Assembly (NCBI GenBank): GCA_964355045.1
Contig: CAYHCM010000002.1
Location: forward strand, 17,742 to 81,741
Direction of reading: 5' to 3'
DNA length: 64,000 nt
Origin: JABWCE01 sp964355045
GTDB lineage: Bacteria; Bacteroidota; Bacteroidia; NS11-12g; UBA9320
Part shown: in pieces, positions 1-9,490 of the stretch
How the letters are laid out: every line of letters begins with the position of its first letter
Numbering within the stretch: position 1 is the first letter of the stretch
The notes under the pieces: generated by a model
The model's input: only the letters and a program-made list of their open reading frames with translations
The model's database searches: none
What the model was told of the DNA's origin: nothing
Translations under genes and position numbers: made by a program

Positions 1-351
1 ATACCGGTTAAAATCTTTTAATGCATTAGTGTAATCTTTGGTCATATAGTTTAAAAACCCCCGGTTAAAATAGGCATCTATCAATGTGGGTTTCAGACTA
101 AGTGCATTATTTATATCTTTATATGCTTCGGGATACGAAAGCAATTCGCCATATACCGAACCCCTGCCTAAATAGGCCTCAGCAAATTCAGGATTAATAT
201 CTATGGCGGTTGTATAATCTTTGATGGCACCCAGCATATTGCCTTCTTCCATTTTATTATTGCCACTTTGCACCCATTGTTCAGCCGATTGACAATAGCT
301 GTATTGAACAGAAAAAATTGGTAATAAGAGGTAAAATAATTTTTTGACCAT
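1..351 (-). CDS. TPR-repeat protein with signal peptide, C-terminus beyond window
   Basis: The reading frame runs on the minus strand from an ATG at 351 to the window edge, so only the first 117 residues are visible. It starts with a signal peptide (MVKKLFYLLLPIFS, then a short Cys-Gln-Ser boundary) and continues into tetratricopeptide repeats with the usual pattern (AIDINPEFAEAYLGRGSVY, then ALSLKPTLIDAYFNRGFLNY). TPR proteins are scaffolds for protein contacts; the leader indicates export. No catalytic domain is seen in this part. The specific role cannot be judged without the C-terminus. Confidence 0.8.
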   Translation of the reverse strand, partial: MVKKLFYLLLPIFSVQYSYCQSAEQWVQSGNNKMEEGNMLGAIKDYTTAIDINPEFAEAYLGRGSVYGELLSYPEAYKDINNALSLKPTLIDAYFNRGFLNYMTKDYTNALKDFNRY

Positions 352-482
352 AATAACCGTATTAATTTACTGACAAAAGTAAAGCAATAACTTTTTTTAA
401 CATCTATTTCAGATTTGCCTTATTTCCACAGAATATGTATTAATTACATATTATTGTACATTGAATTATTTACGAATTTAGT

Positions 483-498
483 CCCGATAGGAATCGGG
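483..498. repeat. Short hairpin of an intergenic repeat type
   Basis: CCCGAT and ATCGGG form a 6-bp perfect stem with a 4-nt loop, 27 bp before the transporter start codon. The downstream GATTTACGATTTTT is the inverse complement of the AAAATCGTAAATC motif found before the dehydrogenase and aldolase genes in this window. The hairpin lacks a T-run in either direction close enough to call it a terminator. Confidence 0.4.
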
Positions 499-524
499 AA
501 GATTTACGATTTTTATTAAAAACT

Positions 525-1265
525 ATGAGATCAAAACGCCAAAAACTTTTTATTGTACTGGGAGGCTTTTTTATAATAAATGCCATTGTCGCCGAGTTTA
601 TTGGGGTCAAAATATTTTCACTGGAAACTACCTTAGGGTTGCAGCCATTTAAAATTCCGCTATTTGGCTCAGAGTTTTCATTTAACCTTACAGCCGGCGT
701 ATTGCTATGGCCGGTGGTTTTTGTAATGACGGATATTATCAACGAACATTTTGGAATAAAGGGGGTAAAGTTTCTTTCATGGCTTACGGCAGCCTTAATT
801 GTCTATGCCTTTTTTATGGTATTTATGGCTATCCAATTAGTGCCGGCCATTTGGTGGCCGGGCTCTCAATCAGCTAATGGAGTGCAGGATATGCAGGTTG
901 CATTCAGGTCGGTATTCGGGCAGGGATTATGGATAATCGTGGGTTCACTTATTTCTTTTTTGGTTGGGCAAATATTGGATGCGGTTATTTTTCAAAAGCT
1001 AAAACTTATTTACAAACATAAAATGTTATGGTTAAGGGCTACTGTTTCTACGCTTTTTTCACAATTAATTGACAGCTACTTAGTGCTTTTTATTGCCTTT
1101 TATATTGGAAACAATTGGTCATTCCAAAAGGTATTGAGTATTGGAACCGGAAATTATATTTATAAATTTTGTATAGCCATACTTATGATTCCGGTTTTGT
1201 ATTTCATCCATTATTTAATAAACAACTATTTGAAAAATGATGTGGAAGATTTGGAAGGGAACTGA
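525..1265 (+). CDS. yhhQ: Queuosine precursor transporter (YhhQ/VUT family)
   Basis: Integral membrane protein of 246 residues that resembles the VUT/DUF165 family, whose members import queuosine precursors (preQ0/preQ1) for tRNA modification. The sequence shows about six hydrophobic segments, the family-like stretch GVLLWPVVFVMTDIINEHFG (about 65-84) and the later DAVIFQKLK and SQLIDSYLVLFIAFY segments with the conserved Asp residues. Length fits the family. ATG start at 525 follows an A-rich leader. It is monocistronic: the next gene is convergent. Precursor specificity is inferred from the family, not from the sequence alone. Confidence 0.87.
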   Translation: MRSKRQKLFIVLGGFFIINAIVAEFIGVKIFSLETTLGLQPFKIPLFGSEFSFNLTAGVLLWPVVFVMTDIINEHFGIKGVKFLSWLTAALIVYAFFMVFMAIQLVPAIWWPGSQSANGVQDMQVAFRSVFGQGLWIIVGSLISFLVGQILDAVIFQKLKLIYKHKMLWLRATVSTLFSQLIDSYLVLFIAFYIGNNWSFQKVLSIGTGNYIYKFCIAILMIPVLYFIHYLINNYLKNDVEDLEGN

Positions 1266-1290
1266 TAACCGGTATTTCGAAAAGTAAATA

Positions 1291-2502
1291 TTAGCTAAAT
1301 GAGGTCATAAATTCATTGCCAGGTATTAATTTTATTATATTTTTATCAAACTGTAATGTGTCTTTTTGATTCTTGGTTATTATAAGTCCTTCTTCCAATT
1401 TAAAAAAACGCATGGCTTCCAATAAGCCATTAATTTCACGGTCTTTATTATCGCTGTGGATTTCTTCACAAACCTGAATAAGCATTTTACACGTATCTTT
1501 TTCAAATACAACAAAATCACATTCCCCTTTTTCTCTGAAATAATAAAGTGAAAAAGGTTTTTTTCGCAAATAAAGATAAACTGCATTTTCGAGCAATCTT
1601 CCTTTATCCTTAGTAAAACTAAGTGAATTCGCATTTACCAAACCATTATCTATGGCATACACTTTTCTGGGATTGACGGTAATGTTTTTTGCCGACCAGC
1701 TAAATTTTGGTAAAAAAAATAAAATATAGGTATCTTCTAACCATGAGAGATAAGTGGATATAGTATTGGCCGAACCTACAGAAAAAGTTTTCCTTAAACT
1801 GTTGTAGGTGCATTCTTTACCAATATTTGAAATTAAATAAAGGGCAATATCCATTAAGGTTTTCGAATTCTTAATTCCATATCGCACAGCTATATCTCTA
1901 AACACAATATCCTTAAGCAGCATTTGTAAAATTTCGAGATTATCATCTCTCAAAAACTCCGGAAACCCTCCGTTCTGTATATAAAATTCAAAATGGGTAG
2001 CTGAATTTTCTAATTTTTTAAAATCAAGAAATTCGGTGTATGAAAATGGAAATAATTCATGGCGTATATGCCGGCCTGTGAGCCGGGTGCCTAATTCTTT
2101 GCTTAACAGCGATGCATTGGAGCCTGTAATAAAAACCTTTTCGCCTCTATCATGTAATTGCCTAATAAATATTTCCCAGGAATTTACGTTCTGTATTTCA
2201 TCAAAAAAGTAGGCTTCAGTATTGTTACCAATTATTTCATCTAATTTTTGAAAATCACTTATTTCAAAATTATATACCCGTGCATCTTCAAAATTAAAGT
2301 AAGCTATACCACCCTGATAATGCTGCATCCACTGTTTCAAAAGCGTGCTTTTGCCGGACCTTCTTACACCTGAAATAACTTCGATATGTTTGCTTTTGGG
2401 TAGTATTTTATTTAAATACGATCGTTCAGTAAAAGCTTGAATTGTTTTTACATGAGCCTGCTGAATTGTATATGCATTCTCTATTTCTGATTTTAGTACC
2501 AT
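1291..2502 (-). CDS. Orphan AAA ATPase with DUF4143-type C-terminus
   Basis: A 403-residue ATPase of the AAA_14/DUF4143 type. Walker A is GVRRSGKST (45-53), Walker B YFFDEIQN (about 98-105), and a sensor-like strand ITGSNASLL follows. After HELFPFSYTEFL comes the winged-helix/DUF4143 region, ending in a GECDFVVFE...IQVCEE stretch (about 327-345) that looks like a remnant or diverged PD-(D/E)XK nuclease core. Such genes are common in Bacteroidota and archaea as isolated, laterally mobile genes with no settled function. It stands alone and is preceded by a 23-bp tandem repeat that probably contains its promoter and operator. The ATG at 2502 is the only sensible start. Confidence 0.85.
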   Translation of the reverse strand: MVLKSEIENAYTIQQAHVKTIQAFTERSYLNKILPKSKHIEVISGVRRSGKSTLLKQWMQHYQGGIAYFNFEDARVYNFEISDFQKLDEIIGNNTEAYFFDEIQNVNSWEIFIRQLHDRGEKVFITGSNASLLSKELGTRLTGRHIRHELFPFSYTEFLDFKKLENSATHFEFYIQNGGFPEFLRDDNLEILQMLLKDIVFRDIAVRYGIKNSKTLMDIALYLISNIGKECTYNSLRKTFSVGSANTISTYLSWLEDTYILFFLPKFSWSAKNITVNPRKVYAIDNGLVNANSLSFTKDKGRLLENAVYLYLRKKPFSLYYFREKGECDFVVFEKDTCKMLIQVCEEIHSDNKDREINGLLEAMRFFKLEEGLIITKNQKDTLQFDKNIIKLIPGNEFMTSFS

Positions 2503-2528
2503 TCTGTTTTTGCATTAATCCTGATGCA

Positions 2529-2611
2529 AAAATACAATAGTTTATATTACCAAAATACAAAAGTTTATTTTACTAAAATACAATAGTTTATATTGGCAAT
2601 ATAAACTATTG
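2529..2611 (-). promoter_or_regulatory. Three 23-bp direct repeats plus a 14-bp inverted repeat upstream of ATPase
   Basis: Three copies of an AAAATACAATAGTTTATATT-like unit begin at 2529, 2552 and 2575, giving an exact 23-bp period. The last copy overlaps a perfect inverted repeat: CAATAGTTTATATT at 2581-2594 and its complement at 2598-2611 with a 3-nt spacer. In the gene's direction each unit contains TATTTTxG, resembling the Bacteroidota -7 box TAnnTTTG; the proximal copy reads TATTTTTG. The array starts 27 bp from the ATPase start codon. This is the layout expected of an autoregulatory operator, which is inference. Confidence 0.7.
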
Positions 2612-2673
2612 AGTTTTAGGTATCTTTTTATCGTAATAAAATCTGAATAAATATTAGAAATCCGAAAATAGAA

Positions 2674-4167
2674 TCACTTGCTCACTCTGTCCAAACCCGC
2701 TTTGGCTCTTTGTTCCAGACTATTTACATACTCTTTGTTTTTGTAATAGGTCAATGCTTTTTGATAATAAATTTTGGCATTGGTAGGGTCGTTCAGGCTT
2801 TCATAAATTGTTCCTATTTCAATGCTTGAAGCCATGGCATAATAATGGGGAAGATTTTTTCCGGCGGTAATGGCTCTTAAAAAAAAAGAGATGGAAAGGT
2901 ATGGTTTGTCCTGTTTTTGATAGATGCGGGCAAGCCGGTAAATAAATTCTACCTGATCGCGTTTTTCAGAATAATTTTTGGTTGATTTACCTTCTAATTC
3001 TTTGTATGCTCGGTCGTAATATCCTCCGTCAAATAGCAATCGGGCTCGCAATAACGATATATTTGGAATATACTTGTTCGTTGCATTTCGTGAAGCTTGC
3101 TTATCCTCATCTGTAAACTCGAAACCAATTTTCGATATTTTCAACATAAACAATTTGTAATTGACATAGTCGCCATTAATAAGATAAAACCAGGCCAACT
3201 TTTGGGCAGCACTTTTCAAGTAATTTCGACCTTTGAAAGTGGTAATATAATTCAATAAATATTTATCGGCATCCTCATCCAGGCGGCTAAGTTTGCCTAC
3301 TCCCATTAAATAATCCAAAAATTGAAACTCAATGTAGTCTGTTCCTGATGGGCGGTTGGTCAATATTTGAATAGCTTCCTCGTTTCGCCCGGTTTTAATA
3401 AGGAAAGATGAACGAAGATAGGTACTGAAAAGATTGGTTTTATAATCCTGAGTACATTCATTTATTATTTCCCACCCGTTTTTTTCCTTGTGTAAAACCA
3501 GATGGTATAAGCCTCCCTGAAAAATTTTGGCCTCTAACTTAAAATATTCTAATTCGGAGCCTACGGGAACTTTGGCATTGGCAAATTTCTCCACTTTTTT
3601 CATACCGTTCACTACAGATGCTTTTACGCCAAACATGGTTATAATCCATTTAAATGAACCCGGTACGGTGCCCGAAAATGTTTCAATAACCCCCATAATG
3701 GTATTGTTGGGTAAAAAGGCGGGATATTTTACAGCATTATTTTTTAAGATTAAATACGAATCGCGAATATTAATTCCTGCCGAAAATAAATCATCAAATT
3801 TAGTTTGAGTTATTCCATAGTAAAAAAGCAATTGACCTCTGAACAACTGGGTATAGGCCGATTTCCCACCATACTTTTCTATTTTTTTTAGTTTATCAGG
3901 AATAGAAATTTTAAGTTTTTTATAACTTTTGTCATCTTCATTAATAAAAACATTTACAATTTCACTTAACCCTTGCAGATAATAGGCAAATGCATTTTCC
4001 GGATTTTTTTCAAGTTCTTCTTTTAAGGCCTCATTTGCTTTGGGAAGTTTTAGATGAAAAATATCTTCAAAGGCCTGGCTGCTTTTTTTATTAAATTCAA
4101 TTTTTGCATTAGCGTTAAATACCGCTAAGTTTAATAAGAGTATAAAACTGACTTTTAGGTTAAGCAT
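2674..4167 (-). CDS. Secreted TPR-repeat protein, function unknown
   Basis: A 497-residue protein with an N-terminal signal peptide (cleavage probably after NANA, residues 19-22) and helical repeats throughout. Clear TPR-like units lie near residues 40-75 and 370-490 (for example YDRAYKELEGK and DPTNAKIYYQKALTYYKNK). No enzyme motif was found. It probably acts in the periplasm or outer membrane as a scaffold. The start ATG at 4165-4167 lies 10 bp from a hairpin terminator of the upstream operon, so it is likely transcribed separately. I do not recognise a named family. Confidence 0.75.
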   Translation of the reverse strand: MLNLKVSFILLLNLAVFNANAKIEFNKKSSQAFEDIFHLKLPKANEALKEELEKNPENAFAYYLQGLSEIVNVFINEDDKSYKKLKISIPDKLKKIEKYGGKSAYTQLFRGQLLFYYGITQTKFDDLFSAGINIRDSYLILKNNAVKYPAFLPNNTIMGVIETFSGTVPGSFKWIITMFGVKASVVNGMKKVEKFANAKVPVGSELEYFKLEAKIFQGGLYHLVLHKEKNGWEIINECTQDYKTNLFSTYLRSSFLIKTGRNEEAIQILTNRPSGTDYIEFQFLDYLMGVGKLSRLDEDADKYLLNYITTFKGRNYLKSAAQKLAWFYLINGDYVNYKLFMLKISKIGFEFTDEDKQASRNATNKYIPNISLLRARLLFDGGYYDRAYKELEGKSTKNYSEKRDQVEFIYRLARIYQKQDKPYLSISFFLRAITAGKNLPHYYAMASSIEIGTIYESLNDPTNAKIYYQKALTYYKNKEYVNSLEQRAKAGLDRVSK

Positions 4168-4176
4168 TCGTTAAAT

Positions 4177-4206
4177 AAAAAAGGATTGGTTTCCCAATCC
4201 CTTTTT
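4177..4206 (-). terminator. Rho-independent terminator of the nif3/zinc-ribbon operon
   Basis: An approximately 13-bp stem (AAAAAAGGATTGG against CCAATCCCTTTTT) with a 4-nt loop. In the minus direction the stem ends in a run of six T, 20 bp after the zinc-ribbon gene stop. Confidence 0.8.
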
Positions 4207-4225
4207 TATATAGATTTTAATACAG

Positions 4226-5044
4226 TTATTCTTCATCTTCTTTTTTAGCTCCCAGGCGGCGGCGAAGCTTTGGTTTTTCTTCTTCCAACACCACTTCATC
4301 TTCAATTCCGGCAAGTTTTGCGTCAACCAACACACGTCCGCAATGTTCGCATATTACAATTTTTTTATACGATTTAATATCGGCTTCCAACTGAGGAGGC
4401 ATTTTTGCAAAACACCCACCGCATGATGAGCGTAAAATTGGTGCTACAGCAATTCCGTTTTTTACATTCAAACGAATTCGGTCGTATGCTTTAATCAATT
4501 TTTCTTCAACATGTTTTTCAACATCTTCCCGCTCTACCAATATATGTGCTTCTTCTTTTTCGGTTTCGGCTACTATATCGGTTAACTCCGATTTTTTGTG
4601 TTCCAAATCAACAATTCGTCCTTCCAATCCTGCCTGAACACTTACTATCATTTCACTTTTTTCATCAATCTGACGGCCTGTGTCTGAAATTCTTTTTTCG
4701 GCGGCCAATATTTCCAGACCCTGCAATTCAATTTCTTTATTTAAAGCATCAAATTCACGGTTGTTTTTTACATTGTTAAGCTGATCGGTATATTTTTTTA
4801 TTAAGGCTGTTGAATCTTTTATTTTTTCATTATTTACCTTAATTTTATCTTCTAATTCTTCTACCTCATTTGTAATATTGGTAATTCGGGTTTGTAATCC
4901 TGCAAGTTCATCCTCAAGGTCTGATACTTCCATAGGGAGTTCGCCCCGCACGGCTCTAAGTTTATCTAACTTACTGTCGAGTGCCTGAACGTTAAATAGT
5001 GCTTTTAATTTGTCTTCTACTGAAAATGATTTTTGTACTGCCAT
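4226..5044 (-). CDS. Coiled-coil protein with C4 zinc ribbon (HP0958/CdsZ-like)
   Basis: A 272-residue protein: long alpha-helical coiled coil (about 10-180) followed by a C4-type zinc ribbon whose ligands are CGGC (about 207-210) and CEHCG (about 231-235), and a basic/acidic tail. This is the architecture of the DUF164 family, which includes Helicobacter HP0958 and chlamydial CdsZ; those act as RNA-binding or secretion chaperones, but the role in Bacteroidota is not settled. The stop codon of the upstream nif3-like gene shares one base with this start codon (TAATG), so the two are translationally coupled. A terminator follows. Confidence 0.88.
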   Translation of the reverse strand: MAVQKSFSVEDKLKALFNVQALDSKLDKLRAVRGELPMEVSDLEDELAGLQTRITNITNEVEELEDKIKVNNEKIKDSTALIKKYTDQLNNVKNNREFDALNKEIELQGLEILAAEKRISDTGRQIDEKSEMIVSVQAGLEGRIVDLEHKKSELTDIVAETEKEEAHILVEREDVEKHVEEKLIKAYDRIRLNVKNGIAVAPILRSSCGGCFAKMPPQLEADIKSYKKIVICEHCGRVLVDAKLAGIEDEVVLEEEKPKLRRRLGAKKEDEE

Positions 5045-6144
5045 TAATAATAATAATTAACCGGATTGGTATTGGTTTCTGCCAAAACGGGTGCGAAATT
5101 AGGATTTTTTTTTCTAATTATTTCAATTATTAATTCGGATGTAAATTGTTCGGATTCGTAATGACCAATATCGCATATCATCACTTTTCGTTCGGCATCA
5201 AAAAATTCATGGTATTTAAAATCAGAAGTTATAAAAGCATCGGCCCCCGCTTGAATTGCTTTATTTAATAAAAAACTTCCGGAACCCCCGCAAATGGCTA
5301 TTTTTTTTATGGGTTTTAAATATGAGGTATATTTTATTACTGCAAGGTTCATGCTTTTCTTTAGCATTTTTAAAAACTCCGAAACTTCCATTGCCACATC
5401 CAGATCACCAATAATTCCTGAACCTACTGTGTTCCATTCGTTTTCCAATAAATAAATATCATAGGCTACTTCCTCGTAAGGATGAGTTTTTGTTAACGCT
5501 TCAATTATTTTATTTTTTAAATAAACAGGAAAAATAGTCTCAATTTTTACCTCATTTTCAAAATGAAGATCCCCGCGTTTTCCTTTTACCGGATTGGTTT
5601 TTTCATTGCCTTTAAAAGTTCCCGTTCCTTCTGAATTAAATGAGCATGAATCATAATTTCCAATTTGTCCGGCACCGGCAATAAATAAGGAATTCCTTAC
5701 CTCATCGGCATTTGCCAAAGGCACAAAGGTGACGAGTTTGGCTAATTTGCCCGTTTTGGGTTCAAGAATTTTTAAATTTTTAAGACCTAATTTTTCAGCA
5801 ATTTTAGAATTGACTCCTTTATTCAATACATTATCCAGATTGGTATGTATGGCATAAATAGCGATGTTATTTTGAATGGCTTTTATAATGGTTCTTTCCA
5901 CATAATTGGTTCCGTTCAACCGTTTCAATCCATTAAACAGTATGGGATGATGGGCAATTACCAAATTGCAATTTTTTCGGATGGCTTCCTCAATTATTTC
6001 TTCGGTACAATCCAAACAAACCAAGGCATTGGTTACTTCCATTTCAGGTTGTCCGGTTAATAATCCGCTATTGTCGTAGTCTTCCTGAAACGATTTTGGA
6101 GCCACGGTTTCCAATTCGTCGGTTATATCACTAATTCGTATCAT
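5044..6144 (-). CDS. Nif3-like dinuclear metal center protein
   Basis: A 366-residue member of the Nif3/YbgI family (annotated as GTP cyclohydrolase 1 type 2 homologue), which forms hexamers with a dinuclear metal site. Metal ligands are visible as LVIAHHPILF (His65-His66), THTNLDN-like AIHTNLDN near 100 and the C-terminal GHYESEQF (His and Glu). The extra central domain (about 140-245, with HPYEEVAYDIY) is the NIF3/CutA-like insertion found in longer members. The biochemical role is unsettled in the family. It is the first gene of a two-gene operon with the zinc-ribbon protein, a pairing often seen in Bacteroidota. Confidence 0.9.
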   Translation of the reverse strand: MIRISDITDELETVAPKSFQEDYDNSGLLTGQPEMEVTNALVCLDCTEEIIEEAIRKNCNLVIAHHPILFNGLKRLNGTNYVERTIIKAIQNNIAIYAIHTNLDNVLNKGVNSKIAEKLGLKNLKILEPKTGKLAKLVTFVPLANADEVRNSLFIAGAGQIGNYDSCSFNSEGTGTFKGNEKTNPVKGKRGDLHFENEVKIETIFPVYLKNKIIEALTKTHPYEEVAYDIYLLENEWNTVGSGIIGDLDVAMEVSEFLKMLKKSMNLAVIKYTSYLKPIKKIAICGGSGSFLLNKAIQAGADAFITSDFKYHEFFDAERKVMICDIGHYESEQFTSELIIEIIRKKNPNFAPVLAETNTNPVNYYY

Positions 6145-6340
6145 TTGGGGTGAAAGGGCAAATATATTTATTAATTTTTAAAAGGAGGTTTCATTGCTTA
6201 TACTTTGCAAGTTGATACATTTAAATATGCGATTATAAAAGATAACTTCTTACTCTTTTCAACCACAAGAATTTGGGGATTTTGAAACACTAATCAGACT
6301 TTACCTTTTGGTTGGCTTAATTTTATTATCATAGTGTCGT

Positions 6341-8092
6341 CTAAAGTTTAATAAGTTTTTTTCTGAATATATTACCTTCTGAATGTATCTCAAGAAAATA
6401 AATTCCTGATGTCTGATTCGAAATATCAAAAGTGAGATAATTTCCTGAAGCACCTGTTTTTTCATAAATACTTTGGCCTGTTAAATTAAATATTTTAATA
6501 TGGGTATTATTTACCGAATGATTAAATACAATTTCTGTTTCGCCATTTGACGGATTTGGAAAAATATCTATTTCCTGAAGATTTTTATTTTTAGATTTAA
6601 AAACAGTTAAAGTATTGGATTTGCATGCCGTATCAATTGCTAATAAAGGTGAGTTATCTTGATAAACCAATGGAATCATAACAAGATTTTGTTGAATAGT
6701 GAAAGTTAATACAGAGTCAATGAGCATATAAGTTGGACAATTAATAGCATTTCCTTTCATTTCGCAGGCTACAAGATTGGTGTCGGTTGTGGTACTTTTT
6801 ACAATTATAGTTGAGGCTGTATTGCATTGAACAAATGGGTTTGTTTTTGAACTCATCGCCATAATCAGGCTATCATTTGTGATATTGTAAGTAGCTGCTG
6901 TTCCAAATTCTTCTCCCGGATCGGTAAATCCATATTTTATATAATCAGGAATGCCTCCTGCTGCCGAATCAACCGGAAAAACAAAGTATGGATATTTATA
7001 GCCTAAATAAAGCGTGTCATCCTGAAAACCTAAGGCCATTATTTCCGATGTTTTATGATTATAAAATAAATCAGTAAGTACTTCATTGCAACCTATATTA
7101 TAAATGGTACCCCAACTTACCACCAAACCCGTGTCGAGATGCATTATATAGGCATCGGTACAATTTGATAAAGAAGGATAATATACCATTCCTCCAACCG
7201 CGAATGAAGAGTTGACACCGGGTTTTTCATCCGTTAAAATGGGTGAAAGTGCCAAATCTTTATACCCAAATGCATTATAGCTATAATGTTTTAGCGGTGT
7301 GAGGAATTGTCCATTTTTGTCCATTTCCACAAGTACTCCCCTTTTTAACGAATCTTTATTTACACAGCCAGAGATTACAAATCTCCCGGGCAATGTTTCC
7401 TTAATATCCAGAAAACTAAGGTCGCAACCGGGCGAGGAAACCTCCTTTTGCCAAATTATCTGTGCATTGACAGCGTCAATACAGGCAATTAATCCATTTC
7501 CTCCATTTGATATTTGCGAATTTCCAACTAGTATAAAATAGTTTGAACTCAGGGAATAATTTGAAACAATTCCTGTGGCTGTGCATTTGTCGCCTGAAAC
7601 TGAATGAACTGACCAGTTACCTAAAACATTTCCATTAGAATCAAGTTTTAAAATCATCATTCCCTGGATAGTGTCACCGGTTACAATGTTTCCATTCCAG
7701 GCACCAACCCCTAGAACATAATCAGGTGATGTATTATTATTGGAATACTTTGCTATGAGTTCATTAATGGTTTTTGCGCTATCATTATAACCGAATACTT
7801 TTCGTGACCAAATAATGCTTCCATCTAATTTTATTTTATAAACCAAAACTCCTCTGCCTGTTGATGGATATACATCTGAGGCTATTAAATAGGATCTATC
7901 ATTTAATAATAGAATATCTTTTAAATATTCATTTTCACAAGTGGTGTAATAAAGCCCTTTGGCAAGGGGTTGAGAAAAAATCGTTGAAGAAATAAATAGT
8001 GAAAAAAGAAAAATAATAATTTTACTAATAGATGGTTGTCTATTGAAAATTAAAACAATTTTGATTGGCCGTTTTATTTTCTTCATTTTCAT
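6341..8092 (-). CDS. T9SS type A sorting domain protein, repeat-rich cargo
   Basis: A 583-residue secreted protein. The N-terminus is basic, then a hydrophobic stretch (IIIFLFSLFISSTIFSQ) gives a signal peptide cleaved near residue 41. The body has repeated strands of the kind seen in beta-propeller or delta-60-like cargo (YVLGVGAWNG, YFILVGNSQIS, RFVISGCVNK). The last about 75 residues are a T9SS type A signal: IDIFPNPSNGETEIVF, IKIFNLTGQSIYE and GIYFLEI...KKLIKL. It is therefore predicted to cross the outer membrane and be anchored or released. No enzyme motif is visible. The 16-bp gap to the upstream SRPBCC gene suggests possible co-transcription. Confidence 0.85.
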   Translation of the reverse strand: MKMKKIKRPIKIVLIFNRQPSISKIIIFLFSLFISSTIFSQPLAKGLYYTTCENEYLKDILLLNDRSYLIASDVYPSTGRGVLVYKIKLDGSIIWSRKVFGYNDSAKTINELIAKYSNNNTSPDYVLGVGAWNGNIVTGDTIQGMMILKLDSNGNVLGNWSVHSVSGDKCTATGIVSNYSLSSNYFILVGNSQISNGGNGLIACIDAVNAQIIWQKEVSSPGCDLSFLDIKETLPGRFVISGCVNKDSLKRGVLVEMDKNGQFLTPLKHYSYNAFGYKDLALSPILTDEKPGVNSSFAVGGMVYYPSLSNCTDAYIMHLDTGLVVSWGTIYNIGCNEVLTDLFYNHKTSEIMALGFQDDTLYLGYKYPYFVFPVDSAAGGIPDYIKYGFTDPGEEFGTAATYNITNDSLIMAMSSKTNPFVQCNTASTIIVKSTTTDTNLVACEMKGNAINCPTYMLIDSVLTFTIQQNLVMIPLVYQDNSPLLAIDTACKSNTLTVFKSKNKNLQEIDIFPNPSNGETEIVFNHSVNNTHIKIFNLTGQSIYEKTGASGNYLTFDISNQTSGIYFLEIHSEGNIFRKKLIKL

Positions 8093-8108
8093 TTTAAGCC
8101 ATAGTAAA

Positions 8109-8567
8109 TTATTTTTCTGCTATTGACTTAATATTAGAAAGTATTTGTCCCTGTATTTTAATCATCATTTTTTTCATCATGAGCATATTCATAATTTTTG
8201 CCATAAATGTGGCCGGGTCATAATACGATTCGTTTATAATTTTAGTTTTACCATCATCCATTTTTTCAAGATAAAAACAAAAGCGAGGCTCTTTCAGCAT
8301 TTTTTTCATTCCCATGGTATCATTTTCTATGGCCCAAACTGTTTTCTGTTCATGCACAAGTTCAATCAGTTTTTCGGTCATTGTTCCTTTTCGGCCTTTG
8401 TTATCCATTTCACAGGTTCGCAGTTCACCTTGCTTATCCATACGGCCTGATGCGCTAATAACCCCAGGATTGATTTTGGGGAGAACGGTAATGTCGGTAA
8501 TAATTGCCCAAACACTGCTGATAGGAGCGTTGATAATGGCTTCGTTTCTTGCTTGTAGTTTGCTCAT
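8109..8567 (-). CDS. SRPBCC (START-like) family protein
   Basis: A 152-residue protein of the polyketide cyclase/SRPBCC fold. It shows the typical start (ARNEAIINAPISSVWAIITD), a central beta-grip region (TVWAIENDTMGMKKM) and a long C-terminal helix. These proteins bind hydrophobic ligands in a deep cavity; the ligand cannot be read from sequence. The methionine-rich helix (FMAKIMNMLMMKKMM) is notable. ATG at 8567. It precedes the T9SS cargo gene by 16 bp on the same strand. Confidence 0.8.
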   Translation of the reverse strand: MSKLQARNEAIINAPISSVWAIITDITVLPKINPGVISASGRMDKQGELRTCEMDNKGRKGTMTEKLIELVHEQKTVWAIENDTMGMKKMLKEPRFCFYLEKMDDGKTKIINESYYDPATFMAKIMNMLMMKKMMIKIQGQILSNIKSIAEK

Positions 8568-8857
8568 TTTCTGTTTTATTAAGTTTTAAATTGTCAAGTG
8601 ATTGTGCAAAAATATTAATTTATAGCAATTCTCAAATTAAATTAGCCAATATGCCATTTTAATTTTAGAATAATTAATGGCGATAGAGTAGCTGTTTAGT
8701 CCACATACATTTTAAATAATATTGAGCAAATACATTTATTGTATCCGTATAACCTGTAAAATAATTATTTGATCCAATGTATGTTTGTCTTCAGCCCCAC
8801 AAGCTTGGGAGCTTGCAAATTTGTTGAGAAAAAATAAAAATGGACAAACCCTCATGG

Positions 8858-9490
8858 CTATGTTGAAATATAATGTGGTTTAATATTTTTTGCTGTTACA
8901 AATGCTGAATTTGAGGTCAGAACGTATTCCAAATATTTAGTAATGTCTTTCCCATCGCTTCGCCTGATCCTGAACCAGTTCATATAATTTTGTAAATACC
9001 CGGAAGCTACGCCATTGAATTGTTTTATCCAATCTTTTAGCAAATGATTTATGTTGTTGATGTTTTGTATGTGATAAACTTTATCCTTCACATGTTGTCC
9101 TTTTGATGCGTTAATTTGAACGTGCTTCAATTTTTTATCTTTTGCAAATTTTTCATAGCTTCTATGGCTATCTGTACATAATACTGAAGCATTTTCCCCA
9201 ACTCATTTACCGAGGCAGGTCTCAATCTGAGCGGTTGATATTCTGCCTCTACATGCTACCTCTACAATTGACTTTTTGTTACGGTCGGTTGAGACAAGAA
9301 CTGCAACATGTTCGTCATTAATGAAAGCTTTTGAAGCTTTCCCAGCACGCTTACGAGATTCACGCCCTTGAATACTCCTACTTCCTTTTTCTGAGTACAA
9401 AAAAAAGGTTTCATCCCCTTCAATAATGCCATCGAGTTTAGTACAGCCGATATCCTTAAAAGCCCCAAGAATCTTGTGTCTCCATAAGAA
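8858..9490 (-). pseudogene. IS1595-type (ISXO2-like) transposase fragment
   Basis: Minus-strand frame readable from FLWRHKILGAF at the element boundary, through GIIEGDETFFLYSEKGSRS, ADxN-like VSTDRN and LCTDSHRSYEKFAKD, to HIQNINNINHLLKDWI and GVASGYLQNYMNWFR. These are the hallmarks of ISXO2-like DDE transposases of the IS1595 family. One in-frame TGA (9203-9205) interrupts it, and the N-terminus is missing because the IS5-type element abuts it at 9491. Nonfunctional. No reliable terminal repeat of this IS was found on the 8858 side. Confidence 0.85.
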
